Source: CAZFAP01 sp964516325 (GTDB lineage Bacteria > Auribacterota > JABMQX01). From it: a stretch of 64,000 nt of DNA. The stretch lies in NCBI GenBank assembly GCA_964516325.1, contig CAZFAP010000002.1:22544-86543 (forward strand), written 5' to 3'. The notes under the pieces were generated by a model. That model worked only from the letters and a program-made list of their open reading frames with translations. It made no database searches and was not told where the DNA came from. Of the stretch, positions 17,637 to 24,922 are shown piece by piece; positions within the stretch are counted from its first letter, which is position 1; the number at the start of each line of letters is the position of its first letter. The translations under genes were made by a program, and so were the position numbers.

Positions 17637-18743
17637 TTAGGTTCGCTCTGTAACAGAAGTGGGACAACGAGTCGAATTGACCGAAACGCTCCTCGTTTGC
17701 ACGTTCATCATGACTTTCTTCTTGTACGACGCATAGGCTTTTTTGGTCAGTTCCAAGATGCGCAACGCGTTTTCCGCGTTATTGATCTCGGGCGGGCGAC
17801 CGCGCAGGATGCAGTCGGCGAAATACTCACACTCAGCCGTGTAAGGGTTCACCTTCGGGAAGGGGATACGTTGGAACCGGCGCTGGACGTCCTTGTTCTG
17901 CTGGGCGTCGTACCCCGCATCGCCGAGCCCGAAAATGCCTTCGAGCTTTCCGCCTTGACTTTGGCCAATCGTCCCCTCGCTGAGGATAGCTCCCTGTGAC
18001 CCGTAAATTTCGAGGCGAGTGCGGCTCGCTTCGTCGGGGATGCAATAGAAACAATCCACGGTGGCGTGCGCGTGCGATTTGAACTCGAGGAGCGTCGTCG
18101 AGGCATCTTCTGATTTGTAGTTGTGAACGAGATTGCCAGTCATGGCGACAACACGCCGAGCGGGCCCGGCGAAATACTCGAGGAGATCGTAGAGGTGCGT
18201 CGCCATGTCAATGAGCGCGCCTCCGCCGCTGGTCTTGGGGTCCTGCCGCCAGGCGCCTTCGACCGGCGGATACCAGCAGGACAACTGGGCACGCATGTAA
18301 ACGATTTTCCCGAGGCGTCCCTGATCAATCAGCTCTCTGATCTTGGCGTGGGCGCCATGGAACTTCATCATGTAGCCCTCTTGCAGAAAAACTCGGCGCC
18401 GACGGCACGCGGCCACGGCGGCTTGAGCCTCTTTCAGGTTTCTTGCGAGGGGCTTCTCGCAAAGGACATGCTTGCGGGCTTCAGCAGCCATTTCGATTTG
18501 CCGAGCGTGACAATACACCGGGGAAGCGATATAGACTGCCTCGACTTCGGGGTCGGCGAGCAAGTCCGCCTCCCGGGTGTAGGCCCTTGCAACACCGAAT
18601 TGCTCGGCGATGCGCTCGATGTTCACCGGGTCCATGACCGCCACGAGCCGACAGTTCTTTGCCTTCAGCATCCCCGGCATCGTCTTGCGGTAGGCAATTC
18701 CCCCCGCGCCGATGACGCCGAAATTGACTCGTTTATCACGCAT
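17637..18743 (-). CDS. Cytoplasmic Gfo/Idh/MocA family oxidoreductase
   Basis: A 368-residue protein with no signal peptide: the Rossmann motif FGVIGAGGIAYRKT starts at residue 8. EKP is present as CEKPLARN, and SGGGALIDMATHLYDLLEYF holds the conserved D and H of the C-terminal domain, a pattern seen in 1,5-anhydrofructose reductase and related sugar dehydrogenases. GGAGATTCGATT precedes the ATG. It heads the run with the Tat-exported homologue at 16223, so the same sugar may be handled on both sides of the membrane, though that is inference. Confidence 0.9.
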   Translation of the reverse strand: MRDKRVNFGVIGAGGIAYRKTMPGMLKAKNCRLVAVMDPVNIERIAEQFGVARAYTREADLLADPEVEAVYIASPVYCHARQIEMAAEARKHVLCEKPLARNLKEAQAAVAACRRRRVFLQEGYMMKFHGAHAKIRELIDQGRLGKIVYMRAQLSCWYPPVEGAWRQDPKTSGGGALIDMATHLYDLLEYFAGPARRVVAMTGNLVHNYKSEDASTTLLEFKSHAHATVDCFYCIPDEASRTRLEIYGSQGAILSEGTIGQSQGGKLEGIFGLGDAGYDAQQNKDVQRRFQRIPFPKVNPYTAECEYFADCILRGRPPEINNAENALRILELTKKAYASYKKKVMMNVQTRSVSVNSTRCPTSVTERT

Positions 18744-18817
18744 AATCGAATCTCCAAATTGACTTCGTGACCATGAAAAGCGGTTCAGTCTTCGGGTTCG
18801 CGACTGGGGAATACTCT

Positions 18818-18879
18818 GACAGGATTTACAGGATAACCAGGATGACCTCCTGAGTCTCCTCTATCCTGCACATCCTGTC
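18818..18879. repeat. Imperfect inverted repeat of CAGGAT motif
   Basis: GACAGGATTTACAGGATA (18818-18835) is opposed by TATCCTGCACATCCTGTC (18862-18879): 16 of 18 positions are complementary across a 26-nt loop. It lies in the 196-nt gap between the DegT gene and the oxidoreductase run. Strings of this CAGGATTTACAGGAT type are dispersed noncoding repeats in many bacterial genomes. It may act as a transcript-end hairpin. Confidence 0.5.
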
Positions 18880-18939
18880 ATCCCGTCAGAAAACCGTTTC
18901 AGCGGGTTGGGTCTGCCGCCAGGTTTATGACTGTGTCTA

Positions 18940-20229
18940 TCAACTGTACGCTTTGATGACCTTCACCAGAGCGGCGGCAATCTCCTTCATGTTTTCTTCG
19001 GAATACGTTGGGTATGCAAAGCACGTGAACGTATGCGACTCGTGCCACCTGGCGTTCGGAACTTCGACCTTCGAATAATCAACGCTCTCCGGGTCAGTGT
19101 ACTCCCTCGAGGCAAAAGGAAAGCCAGTTCTCCCGAACCCGCGCCTTTCTGTAAAAGCCTTTTCGGTGTGGCACTGCGGCCAGAAGACTTTCCAACACGG
19201 CGCCCCTTCCGCGCAAGAAGCCTCGACGAGTTGTTTTATGTCGCAGCCCATGTTTTCGATGTCAAGCGAGAAGGCGCAGACGTACCAACCGTTCTGCCGC
19301 TGCGGCGTGTCAATCGGCATGTACTTGACCCGCGGCAATTCGGCGAGAGCATCCATGAGGATGTGCGCGTTCCGGCGACGCCGCGGCATGTTCCACGTGT
19401 CCATTCGAGCAAGTTCAGAAAGGCCGATCACCGACTGCATCTCGGTCATGCGGTAGTTCCAGCCGACGCGATTGTGGATGTACGGCAACTTCTGCTCCAG
19501 CTCCAACAGATTCAGTCGCTCTTTGACATCATAACCGTGATCGCGGAAACTACGAGCCTGCCACGCAAGCTCCTCGTCGTTGGTCGTTACCATTCCGCCC
19601 TCGCCGCCGGTCGTAAAGGTCTTATTCTGGCAGAAGCTGCACCCCGCGATGTGACTCAGTGTTCCCGTCTTTTCCCCCTTGTAAGCTCCGCCAAACGCTT
19701 CCGCGTTGTCCTCGATGACATAAAGGTTCTGCTTCTTGGCAAAGGCCGTGATTTTGTCCATATCGCAGACGTTGCCGTAGAGATGCACCGGCATGATTGC
19801 CCTGGTTCGCTTATTGACCAGCTTCTCGGCGGACTCGACGCTGATGCAGTGGTCGTCGAGGTTCACGTCGGCAAAACGAGGAATGGCGCCCGCTTGAACG
19901 ACCGAGAAACTCGTGGCGATGAACGTGTAGCTCGGGACAATTACTTCGTCGCCCGGGCCGATGCCCAGAGCCGACAGGGCGACATGCAAAGCGGCAGTGC
20001 CGGTCGCCACGCTTATTGCGTATTTGCTTCCCTGCCATTCGGCGAACGCCTTCTCAAATTCCATCCCTTTCCGTCCGGTCCAGTAGTTGACCTTGCCGGA
20101 GCGGAGCACTTCTTCCACGGTCTGAATGGCATTGTCATCGAACTGCGGCCACGGGGGCAACGGGCCGGAAACGGCTTTGGGGCCACCGTCAATCGCCAGC
20201 TTTTTATTCGTTGTGGATTGATTTCTCAT
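18940..20229 (-). CDS. DegT/DnrJ/EryC1/StrS family PLP aminotransferase
   Basis: A 429-residue cytoplasmic PLP enzyme of the sugar aminotransferase/dehydratase fold. VIEDNAEAFGG has the PLP-pyridine Asp (D174) and CSFCQNKTFTTGGEGG the Schiff-base Lys (K203). GTAALHVALSALGIGPGDEV is the phosphate-binding segment and VPSYTFIATSFSVVQAGAIP the next conserved stretch. Such enzymes aminate keto-sugars for surface glycans or, in PVC-like genomes, sit beside Gfo/Idh/MocA dehydrogenases that make the keto substrate, as here. The ATG at 20229 is preferred over 20259 because AAGGAAGG lies just upstream. Confidence 0.92.
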   Translation of the reverse strand: MRNQSTTNKKLAIDGGPKAVSGPLPPWPQFDDNAIQTVEEVLRSGKVNYWTGRKGMEFEKAFAEWQGSKYAISVATGTAALHVALSALGIGPGDEVIVPSYTFIATSFSVVQAGAIPRFADVNLDDHCISVESAEKLVNKRTRAIMPVHLYGNVCDMDKITAFAKKQNLYVIEDNAEAFGGAYKGEKTGTLSHIAGCSFCQNKTFTTGGEGGMVTTNDEELAWQARSFRDHGYDVKERLNLLELEQKLPYIHNRVGWNYRMTEMQSVIGLSELARMDTWNMPRRRRNAHILMDALAELPRVKYMPIDTPQRQNGWYVCAFSLDIENMGCDIKQLVEASCAEGAPCWKVFWPQCHTEKAFTERRGFGRTGFPFASREYTDPESVDYSKVEVPNARWHESHTFTCFAYPTYSEENMKEIAAALVKVIKAYS

Positions 20230-20322
20230 GGGGTCAACCTTCCTTTTTGGGGCAGTCAACGGAAGACAGGCCGTGTTGGGGGTGGCTGTGTTTTGGTGGG
20301 CGCCTCGGCGCGCGGTAACGTC

Positions 20323-20428
20323 GCCCCGCCATGGCGGGGCTGTCCTGAGGGCGTCCCGCCCTCAGGAGACTCTCGCGACAGCCACGCATCTCACCCCACA
20401 GGACTCAAATCGGGGGCAAGATGCCCCC
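20323..20428. repeat. Cluster of REP-like palindromes
   Basis: Three hairpins are seen: GCCCCGCCATGGCGGGGC (20323-20340), CCTGAGGGCG-TCC-CGCCCTCAGG (20344-20366) and GGGGGCA-AGA-TGCCCCC (20412-20428). The last two share loops and inner cores (GGCG-TCC-CGCC and GGCA-AGA-TGCC) with the pair at 46838-46896, although their outer stems differ. That marks them as members of one dispersed extragenic palindrome family. Confidence 0.65.
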
Positions 20429-20608
20429 CCCGCCTCAGGCGAGACAAGATGCTGGCGATACGCACACTTCCGACGGCCCGGTTGCCGCCGTAGGCTTCAA
20501 CGCGCTCATTGGCCCGGCGCCCGGACTCCGTTGGTCTGAAGCACAACAGAGAACTGAAACCAGCCCCGCTGGGATCGTACCACTGAAATACAGCCGCACG
20601 GGGCCGTG

Positions 20609-20638
20609 TTGATATGCTACGCTGCCGGTCACTAAAAG
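20609..20638 (+). promoter_or_regulatory. Sigma-70-type promoter candidate
   Basis: TTGATA (20609-20614) and TAAAAG (20633-20638) are separated by 18 nt, 71 nt before the ATG of the ceramidase-like gene. Confidence 0.4.
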
Positions 20639-20708
20639 TGTACAATAAAAAGGTCTGTGGCTTAATCCACCGCAAACAAAGGACATTGACCCTGCGAGGC
20701 ATCGAACC

Positions 20709-22115
20709 ATGAACCCCAAAACTACTCGAAGCGCCGTCGTATTACTTCTTGCTCTGACCAGTTTCTTAGCCCACGGTGGCGAGCTGTGCGTTGGCGCCGC
20801 CAGCGTCAAGATTACTCCACCGCTCGGTGTGCCCATGGCTGGCTATTACTTTGAACGCTCCGCCGAAGGCGTGCACGATGACCTCTACGCGAAAGCCATC
20901 GTGCTGGAGAAGGACGGCGTGAAGGCGGCTCTCGTGGCGCTCGACCTTATTTCCGTTAAGCGGGACATCGTCGAAGCGGCTCGGCGGGAGATCGAGGAAA
21001 AGACCGGCATTTCTGCTGACCACGTGATGATCAGCGCCACCCACGCGCACACCGGGCCGATCCTGAGTGGTGGCTCCGCACGCATTGATGCCCTCGACGG
21101 CAAAAAGCCGGTAGCGGAAGAGTTCACAGCATCCCTTCCGAAGTTGATCGCCGAGAGCGTTCAGACCGCCCGTGCCAGACTGGCGCCGGCAAAAATCGCC
21201 GCCGGGCTTGGGCACGAGGACGCGCTCAGTTTCAATCGGCGCTTTCACATGAAGGACGGCACGGTGGGTTGGAACCCGGGCAAATTGAATCCGAACGTCA
21301 TCCGACCCGTCGGGCCGATTGATCCAAGCGTACCGGTGGTTTATTTCGAGAGCAGCGAGGGCAAGCCCCTCGCCACCTACGTCAACTTTGCGATGCACTT
21401 AGACACCGTCGGCGGACTCCAAATCTCCGCGGATTATCCCCATACGCTCAGCCGGATACTCGGCGAATTCAAGGGACAAGAAATGGCGACCCTGTTCACC
21501 ACTGGGGCCGCTGGCGATATCAACCATCTAAATGTCAAATGGGGTCACCCGCAGAAAGGGCACGGTGAAGCCGCGCGAATCGGGACCATCCTCGCCGCGG
21601 AGGTGTTGAAAACCTTCGAGCACCTGGAATCCCTGGGTCCCAACCCCCTCGCCGCACGGAATGAAATCGTCCAGTTGCCGCTCCCAAAGGTTGACCCTGC
21701 CGACATGGAAACGGCCCGCGAGGTCGCTGCCCGCCACCGAGACAAGTCAGCCAAGCAGCCGACGTTCCTGGAAACCGTCAAAGCGTATAAGGTGCTCGAC
21801 GTGGATGGCCGTCAGGGCAAGCCTCTCGAAGCCGAGGTTCAGGTGATTGCGCTCGGACAGGACATCGCGTGGATTGGATTGCCGGGCGAGATTTTCGTCG
21901 AGATAGGGCTGGCAATCAAGCGGGCTTCGCCCTTCAAATACACCATCATCGCCGAGCTTGCCAACGGTTCCGTCGGTTACGTTCCGACGAAGCGAGCTTA
22001 TTCGGAGGGGAACTACGAGGTCGTTAGCGCGCGGTGCGCAGAGGGATCGGGCGAGATGCTCGTGGACAGTGCGCTCCGGATGTTGCGAGAGCTTTACGCC
22101 GCCGCCAGACGGTAG
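20709..22115 (+). CDS. Secreted neutral/alkaline ceramidase-like hydrolase
   Basis: A 468-residue paralogue of the 14654-16189 product. It has a signal peptide (MNPKTTRSAVVLLLALTSFLAHG), VGAASVKITPPLGVPMAGYY, KAALVALDLISVKRD, the metal-site motif SATHAHTGP, and NFAMHLDTVGG. TTGAAGDINHLN takes the place of the GASGDV signature. The C-terminal half ends in GSVGYVPTKRAYSEGNYE, which closely matches CVGYVPTEGAFGKGGGGYE in the paralogue. The reaction is expected to be amide hydrolysis of an N-acylated lipid or sugar, with substrate unknown. The ribosome-binding site is weak (GCGAGG). Confidence 0.88.
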   Translation: MNPKTTRSAVVLLLALTSFLAHGGELCVGAASVKITPPLGVPMAGYYFERSAEGVHDDLYAKAIVLEKDGVKAALVALDLISVKRDIVEAARREIEEKTGISADHVMISATHAHTGPILSGGSARIDALDGKKPVAEEFTASLPKLIAESVQTARARLAPAKIAAGLGHEDALSFNRRFHMKDGTVGWNPGKLNPNVIRPVGPIDPSVPVVYFESSEGKPLATYVNFAMHLDTVGGLQISADYPHTLSRILGEFKGQEMATLFTTGAAGDINHLNVKWGHPQKGHGEAARIGTILAAEVLKTFEHLESLGPNPLAARNEIVQLPLPKVDPADMETAREVAARHRDKSAKQPTFLETVKAYKVLDVDGRQGKPLEAEVQVIALGQDIAWIGLPGEIFVEIGLAIKRASPFKYTIIAELANGSVGYVPTKRAYSEGNYEVVSARCAEGSGEMLVDSALRMLRELYAAARR

Positions 22116-22279
22116 TCTGGCACATGCGGTCAATGGGACTCGGCAGCCTGCCGCCTGCGCCGTGCGAGGATGTCCCTTCTAATGCTTTTGGGCTTGACAG
22201 CCTGCGCCACCTCTGACCATTATGGTAGCGAAGTCGCACGGGAAGACCGGTATTCAACATATGTCGGAGGGCAATCACA

Positions 22280-22957
22280 ATGCGCGGACGTTCGCAGTTT
22301 GTGGGGGTCGCTGGTCAGCATTACGTGGCGTACTGCCTCTCCATTCGTGGCATACACGCCGCAATCACTCTTGGCAACGTCCCGAACGTTGACGTGGTCA
22401 TCGCAAAGCCGGACGGGTCGCTGGCTCTGTCCATTCAAGTCAAGACAAAGCGCTGGGCTTACAAAGGCAAGCACTACGGCAGGGAAGTTTCTGAATGGGA
22501 CGTCGGTCCTTCCGCGCTGAATGCCATCAGCGATAATTTCTGGTATGCCTTCGTGGATTTGCAGGAAGATTTGCAGGAGTCCCGCGGGCCTCCATGGAAC
22601 CCCCGAGTGTTTCTCGTTCCCTCAATGTGGGTCAGGAAGTTCGTGAAGAACGCCTCGCCAAAGAGAAGGATGTACCTGCTTCCGAAGGAGCTCTGGGGGG
22701 AGTGCCTTGAGCGATGGGACCGAATCAACAAGTTCTTTGATCGGGACCGGGAGACTCTTAACTGGTGCCGCAAGGTGCCCCGGGGGGCGACTTGGCAAGC
22801 GCCTAACGCTGCGCTGCAGCCGACCCATTGCGGCGCCTGGCGCGGGTTCATTGTCAGGCTGCGCAGCCAGATCGCCGACCGCTACCGGACAGGTGTAGTA
22901 TTAGGCCCGTCAGGGGTCTGCCTGGCACAGAACGGACGTTTATTCGATTCGAGGTGA
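22280..22957 (+). CDS. PD-(D/E)XK-like protein, cassette-type hypothetical
   Basis: A 225-residue cytoplasmic protein. The segment NVDVVIAKPDGSLALSIQVKTKRW (about residues 36-59) fits a PD-(D/E)XK nuclease core (D-x14-Q-V-K), as seen in restriction-like endonucleases and small DUF proteins. The C-terminal 55 residues (from APNAALQPTHCG on) look like read-through of an attC-like sequence instead of a folded domain; NAALQPT tails are common in proteins next to such sites. GGAGG lies 9 nt before the ATG. It is followed after 3 nt by a toxin-antitoxin pair, so the three genes may be one transferred unit. Function is unknown. Confidence 0.7.
   Translation: MRGRSQFVGVAGQHYVAYCLSIRGIHAAITLGNVPNVDVVIAKPDGSLALSIQVKTKRWAYKGKHYGREVSEWDVGPSALNAISDNFWYAFVDLQEDLQESRGPPWNPRVFLVPSMWVRKFVKNASPKRRMYLLPKELWGECLERWDRINKFFDRDRETLNWCRKVPRGATWQAPNAALQPTHCGAWRGFIVRLRSQIADRYRTGVVLGPSGVCLAQNGRLFDSR
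22801..22906 (+). repeat. attC-like imperfect inverted repeat
   Basis: GCCTAAC (22801-22807) matches the left core of integron attC sites and ATTAGGC (22900-22906) resembles the right core GTTAGGC. The outer arms, GCCTAACGCTGCGC and the reverse complement of the right end GCCTAATACTACAC, agree at 10 of 14 positions, all differences being transitions. The span of 106 bp is within the attC size range. No integron integrase is present in the window. Confidence 0.4.
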
Positions 22958-22960
22958 AGC

Positions 22961-23251
22961 ATGGGTATTGCTGAGACCATCCAGACCAAGCGAGACGAGA
23001 TCGTGCAGTTGGCGGCTCGCTACGGCGCGCGGCATGTTCGGCTAATTGGCTCTGTGGCGCGTGGGGAAGCCGGGCCGGGGAGCGATGTGGACCTGTTAGT
23101 CGAGTTCGAGTCTGGCCGAACGCTCCTCGATCACGCGGCTCTAATGCAGGACTTAGAAGCCCTCTTGGGATGCAAAGTGGATGTCGCGAGCGAGCGAGGG
23201 CTCCGTGAGCGCATCCGCGCGCGGGTCCTGGCGGAGGCGGTTCCCCTATGA
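22961..23251 (+). CDS. mntA: MntA-like nucleotidyltransferase antitoxin
   Basis: A 96-residue minimal nucleotidyltransferase. The motif LIGSVARGEAGPGSDVDLLV gives G30, S31 and the catalytic D42/D44 pair. In the HepT-MntA module the nucleotidyltransferase adds AMP units to a tyrosine of the HepT toxin and so silences it. GAGGTGA lies just before the ATG. Its stop overlaps the hepT start by 4 nt (ATGA), which implies translational coupling. Confidence 0.9.
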   Translation: MGIAETIQTKRDEIVQLAARYGARHVRLIGSVARGEAGPGSDVDLLVEFESGRTLLDHAALMQDLEALLGCKVDVASERGLRERIRARVLAEAVPL

Positions 23252-23622
23252 GAAGCGATGTGGAGCGACTGCACGATATCCTGGAAGCCATCGGCCGGAT
23301 TGAGCGGTACGCTGCTGAAGGGCGCGAACGGTTCGACCGCGACGAATTGGTGCAGACCTGGATTGTTCATCATATCCAACTGATAGGGGAGGCAGCGCGG
23401 GGGCTCTCAGAGCATGTGCGCCGTCGGTCCCCTGCAATTCCCTGGGCGCGAATCATTGGGATGCGGCACATCCTGGTCCACGATTACTTCGGGCTCGATT
23501 TAGAAGAGGTCTGGGGAACCGTCGTGCGCGACCTGCCGGCGCTGAAGCGAGACCTGGAAGCGATGGTCCTCGAACTGGGATCCCGGCCGGAGGTCCCCCC
23601 AACGGGTGACTGCCCCCGCTAA
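23248..23622 (+). CDS. hepT: HepT-like ribonuclease toxin (DUF86)
   Basis: A 124-residue helical protein of the HepT/DUF86 HEPN family. The catalytic RX4HXY motif is intact: R73-HILV-H78-D-Y80 within GMRHILVHDYF. Y80 is the residue expected to be AMPylated by the partner antitoxin. It overlaps mntA by 4 nt, the usual order and arrangement for this type VII toxin-antitoxin module. The last dozen residues (SRPEVPPTGDCPR) look like a non-conserved extension. Confidence 0.9.
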   Translation: MRSDVERLHDILEAIGRIERYAAEGRERFDRDELVQTWIVHHIQLIGEAARGLSEHVRRRSPAIPWARIIGMRHILVHDYFGLDLEEVWGTVVRDLPALKRDLEAMVLELGSRPEVPPTGDCPR

Positions 23623-23736
23623 CAGATTGCAGTCCGACCGGAAGCGCAATCGGTCTGTCGAGACGGCAGGCACAATTGAGGCCCGGGCCGTTCGGATGCG
23701 TGGCGGCCTTAGCGGCGGCCAGTACTTCAACTGACG

Positions 23737-23764
23737 TTGCCAAAAGCACGCAAAACCATAGTAT
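23737..23764 (+). promoter_or_regulatory. Sigma-70-type promoter candidate
   Basis: TTGCCA (23737-23742) and TAGTAT (23759-23764) with a 16-nt spacer, 60 nt upstream of the oxidoreductase start at 23824. Confidence 0.35.
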
Positions 23765-23823
23765 TCTGGTGAGGCTATTTTTGCCATTCTGTAGTAGGAG
23801 AACGCTTTTTCAGGAGGTGCAAG

Positions 23824-24867
23824 ATGATTAACGTCGGAATCGCCGGCATCGGTTTCATGGGAATGATTCATTATCTCGCCTATCAGAGGGTCCGCGGCGT
23901 CAAGGTCCGCGCGATGTGCGAGAAGGATAAGAAGCGGCTGGCAGGTGACTGGCGGTCAATCAAAGGAAACTTCGGCCCGAGAGGAACGAAGATGAACCTG
24001 ACGGGAATTGATCGCTACGCGGAGATGGATGGTCTGTTAGCTGATCCGAACCTCGACTTGATTGACATCTGCCTGCCGCCCTCGCTCCACGCGGGCATCA
24101 CTGTGGCCGCACTCAGAGCGGGAAAACACGTCTTCTGCGAAAAGCCGATTGCCCTGAATCCGGCTGACGCAAAACGAATGGTGGAGACCGCCAGGAAGAC
24201 CGGCAAGATGTTGATGATCGGTCATGTCCTCCCCTTCTTTCCCGAGTACAGCTTCGCTTACAAAGCGATAACCGACGGGAAGTACGGAAAACTTCTGGGC
24301 GGGCACTTCAAGCGGATCATCTCGGACCCACTCTGGCTGCCGGACTTCTACAATCCGGCGGTTTGCGGAGGTCCCATGATTGACCTTCACGTCCACGACG
24401 CCCATTTCATCCGCGTCGTGTGCGATATGCCGACCGCGGTGCAGACCGTCGGCTCCATGCGAGGCGAAGTGGCTGAGCGATTCACGACTCAGTTTCTTTT
24501 CAAGGACACCAAACTTGTGGTAACCGCCTCCAGCGGTGTCATCTATCAGCAGGGCCGCTCGTTCACCCACGGGTACGAAATTTACCTCGAAGAGGCGACG
24601 CTGCTGTTCGAGGCAGCGAGCATAGGAAAGGATTGGATCGTGGCATACCCGGTCACCGTCCTGACGAACGACGGGAAGGTCATTCGGCCCAAGCTGGGTT
24701 CGGGCGACGCCTGCGGTCCCTTTGTCAGCGAAATAAAGGAAGTCCTTCGCGCCATCCGCACCAGGACCCCCTCGGCGCTGCTTGCGGGCGAACTCGCTCG
24801 TGACGCTCTCGTGCTTTGCGAAAAGCAAACCCAGTCGCTGCGGAGTGGCCGGGCAGCCCGCATATAA
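23824..24867 (+). CDS. Cytoplasmic Gfo/Idh/MocA family oxidoreductase
   Basis: A 347-residue protein without signal peptide, beginning with the Rossmann motif VGIAGIGFMGMIH at residue 4. EKP appears as CEKPIALN and the substrate-domain histidines as GGPMIDLHVHDAHFIRVV, a histidine-rich variant of the usual D-xxx-H pattern. CAGGAGGTG precedes the ATG. It ends in a strong palindrome (24874-24893) and is followed 55 nt later by an alpha-galactosidase, so it may oxidise galactose or a galactoside. That is inference from adjacency only. Confidence 0.92.
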   Translation: MINVGIAGIGFMGMIHYLAYQRVRGVKVRAMCEKDKKRLAGDWRSIKGNFGPRGTKMNLTGIDRYAEMDGLLADPNLDLIDICLPPSLHAGITVAALRAGKHVFCEKPIALNPADAKRMVETARKTGKMLMIGHVLPFFPEYSFAYKAITDGKYGKLLGGHFKRIISDPLWLPDFYNPAVCGGPMIDLHVHDAHFIRVVCDMPTAVQTVGSMRGEVAERFTTQFLFKDTKLVVTASSGVIYQQGRSFTHGYEIYLEEATLLFEAASIGKDWIVAYPVTVLTNDGKVIRPKLGSGDACGPFVSEIKEVLRAIRTRTPSALLAGELARDALVLCEKQTQSLRSGRAARI

Positions 24868-24873
24868 TTTGGA

Positions 24874-24893
24874 GGGCCCATCGCGATGGGCCC
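24874..24893. terminator. Perfect palindrome after oxidoreductase gene
   Basis: GGGCCCAT-CGCG-ATGGGCCC starts 7 nt after the stop codon and is followed by TTGAT. It probably ends or attenuates the transcript ahead of the alpha-galactosidase gene. Confidence 0.5.
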
Positions 24894-24922
24894 TTGATCC
24901 GCAATAAAGGAGAAACATAACG

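Larger units (their letters stand above)
20230..20708. other. Divergent intergenic region with palindromes and promoter
   Basis: This 479-nt spacer between divergent genes holds a group of strong palindromes (20323-20428) and a promoter candidate for the right-hand gene (20609-20638). No coding sequence is supported. A short reverse-strand frame ends in SALKPTAATGPS, a string that resembles tails encoded by attC-like or similar repeats. Confidence 0.45.

Noticed and set aside
22170..22520. Frame starting with a lipoprotein-like signal (MSLLMLLGLTACATS) upstream of the PD-(D/E)XK-like gene
   Set aside because: The signal is convincing for 15 residues, but the rest has no domain character and runs in another frame through the better supported gene at 22280. 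It may be a remnant of a lost lipoprotein gene.
23616..23700. Second attC-like site after hepT
   Set aside because: CGCTAAC and a small CGACCG/CGGTC hairpin are present, but I could not find a matching right core, so the claim is not supported.
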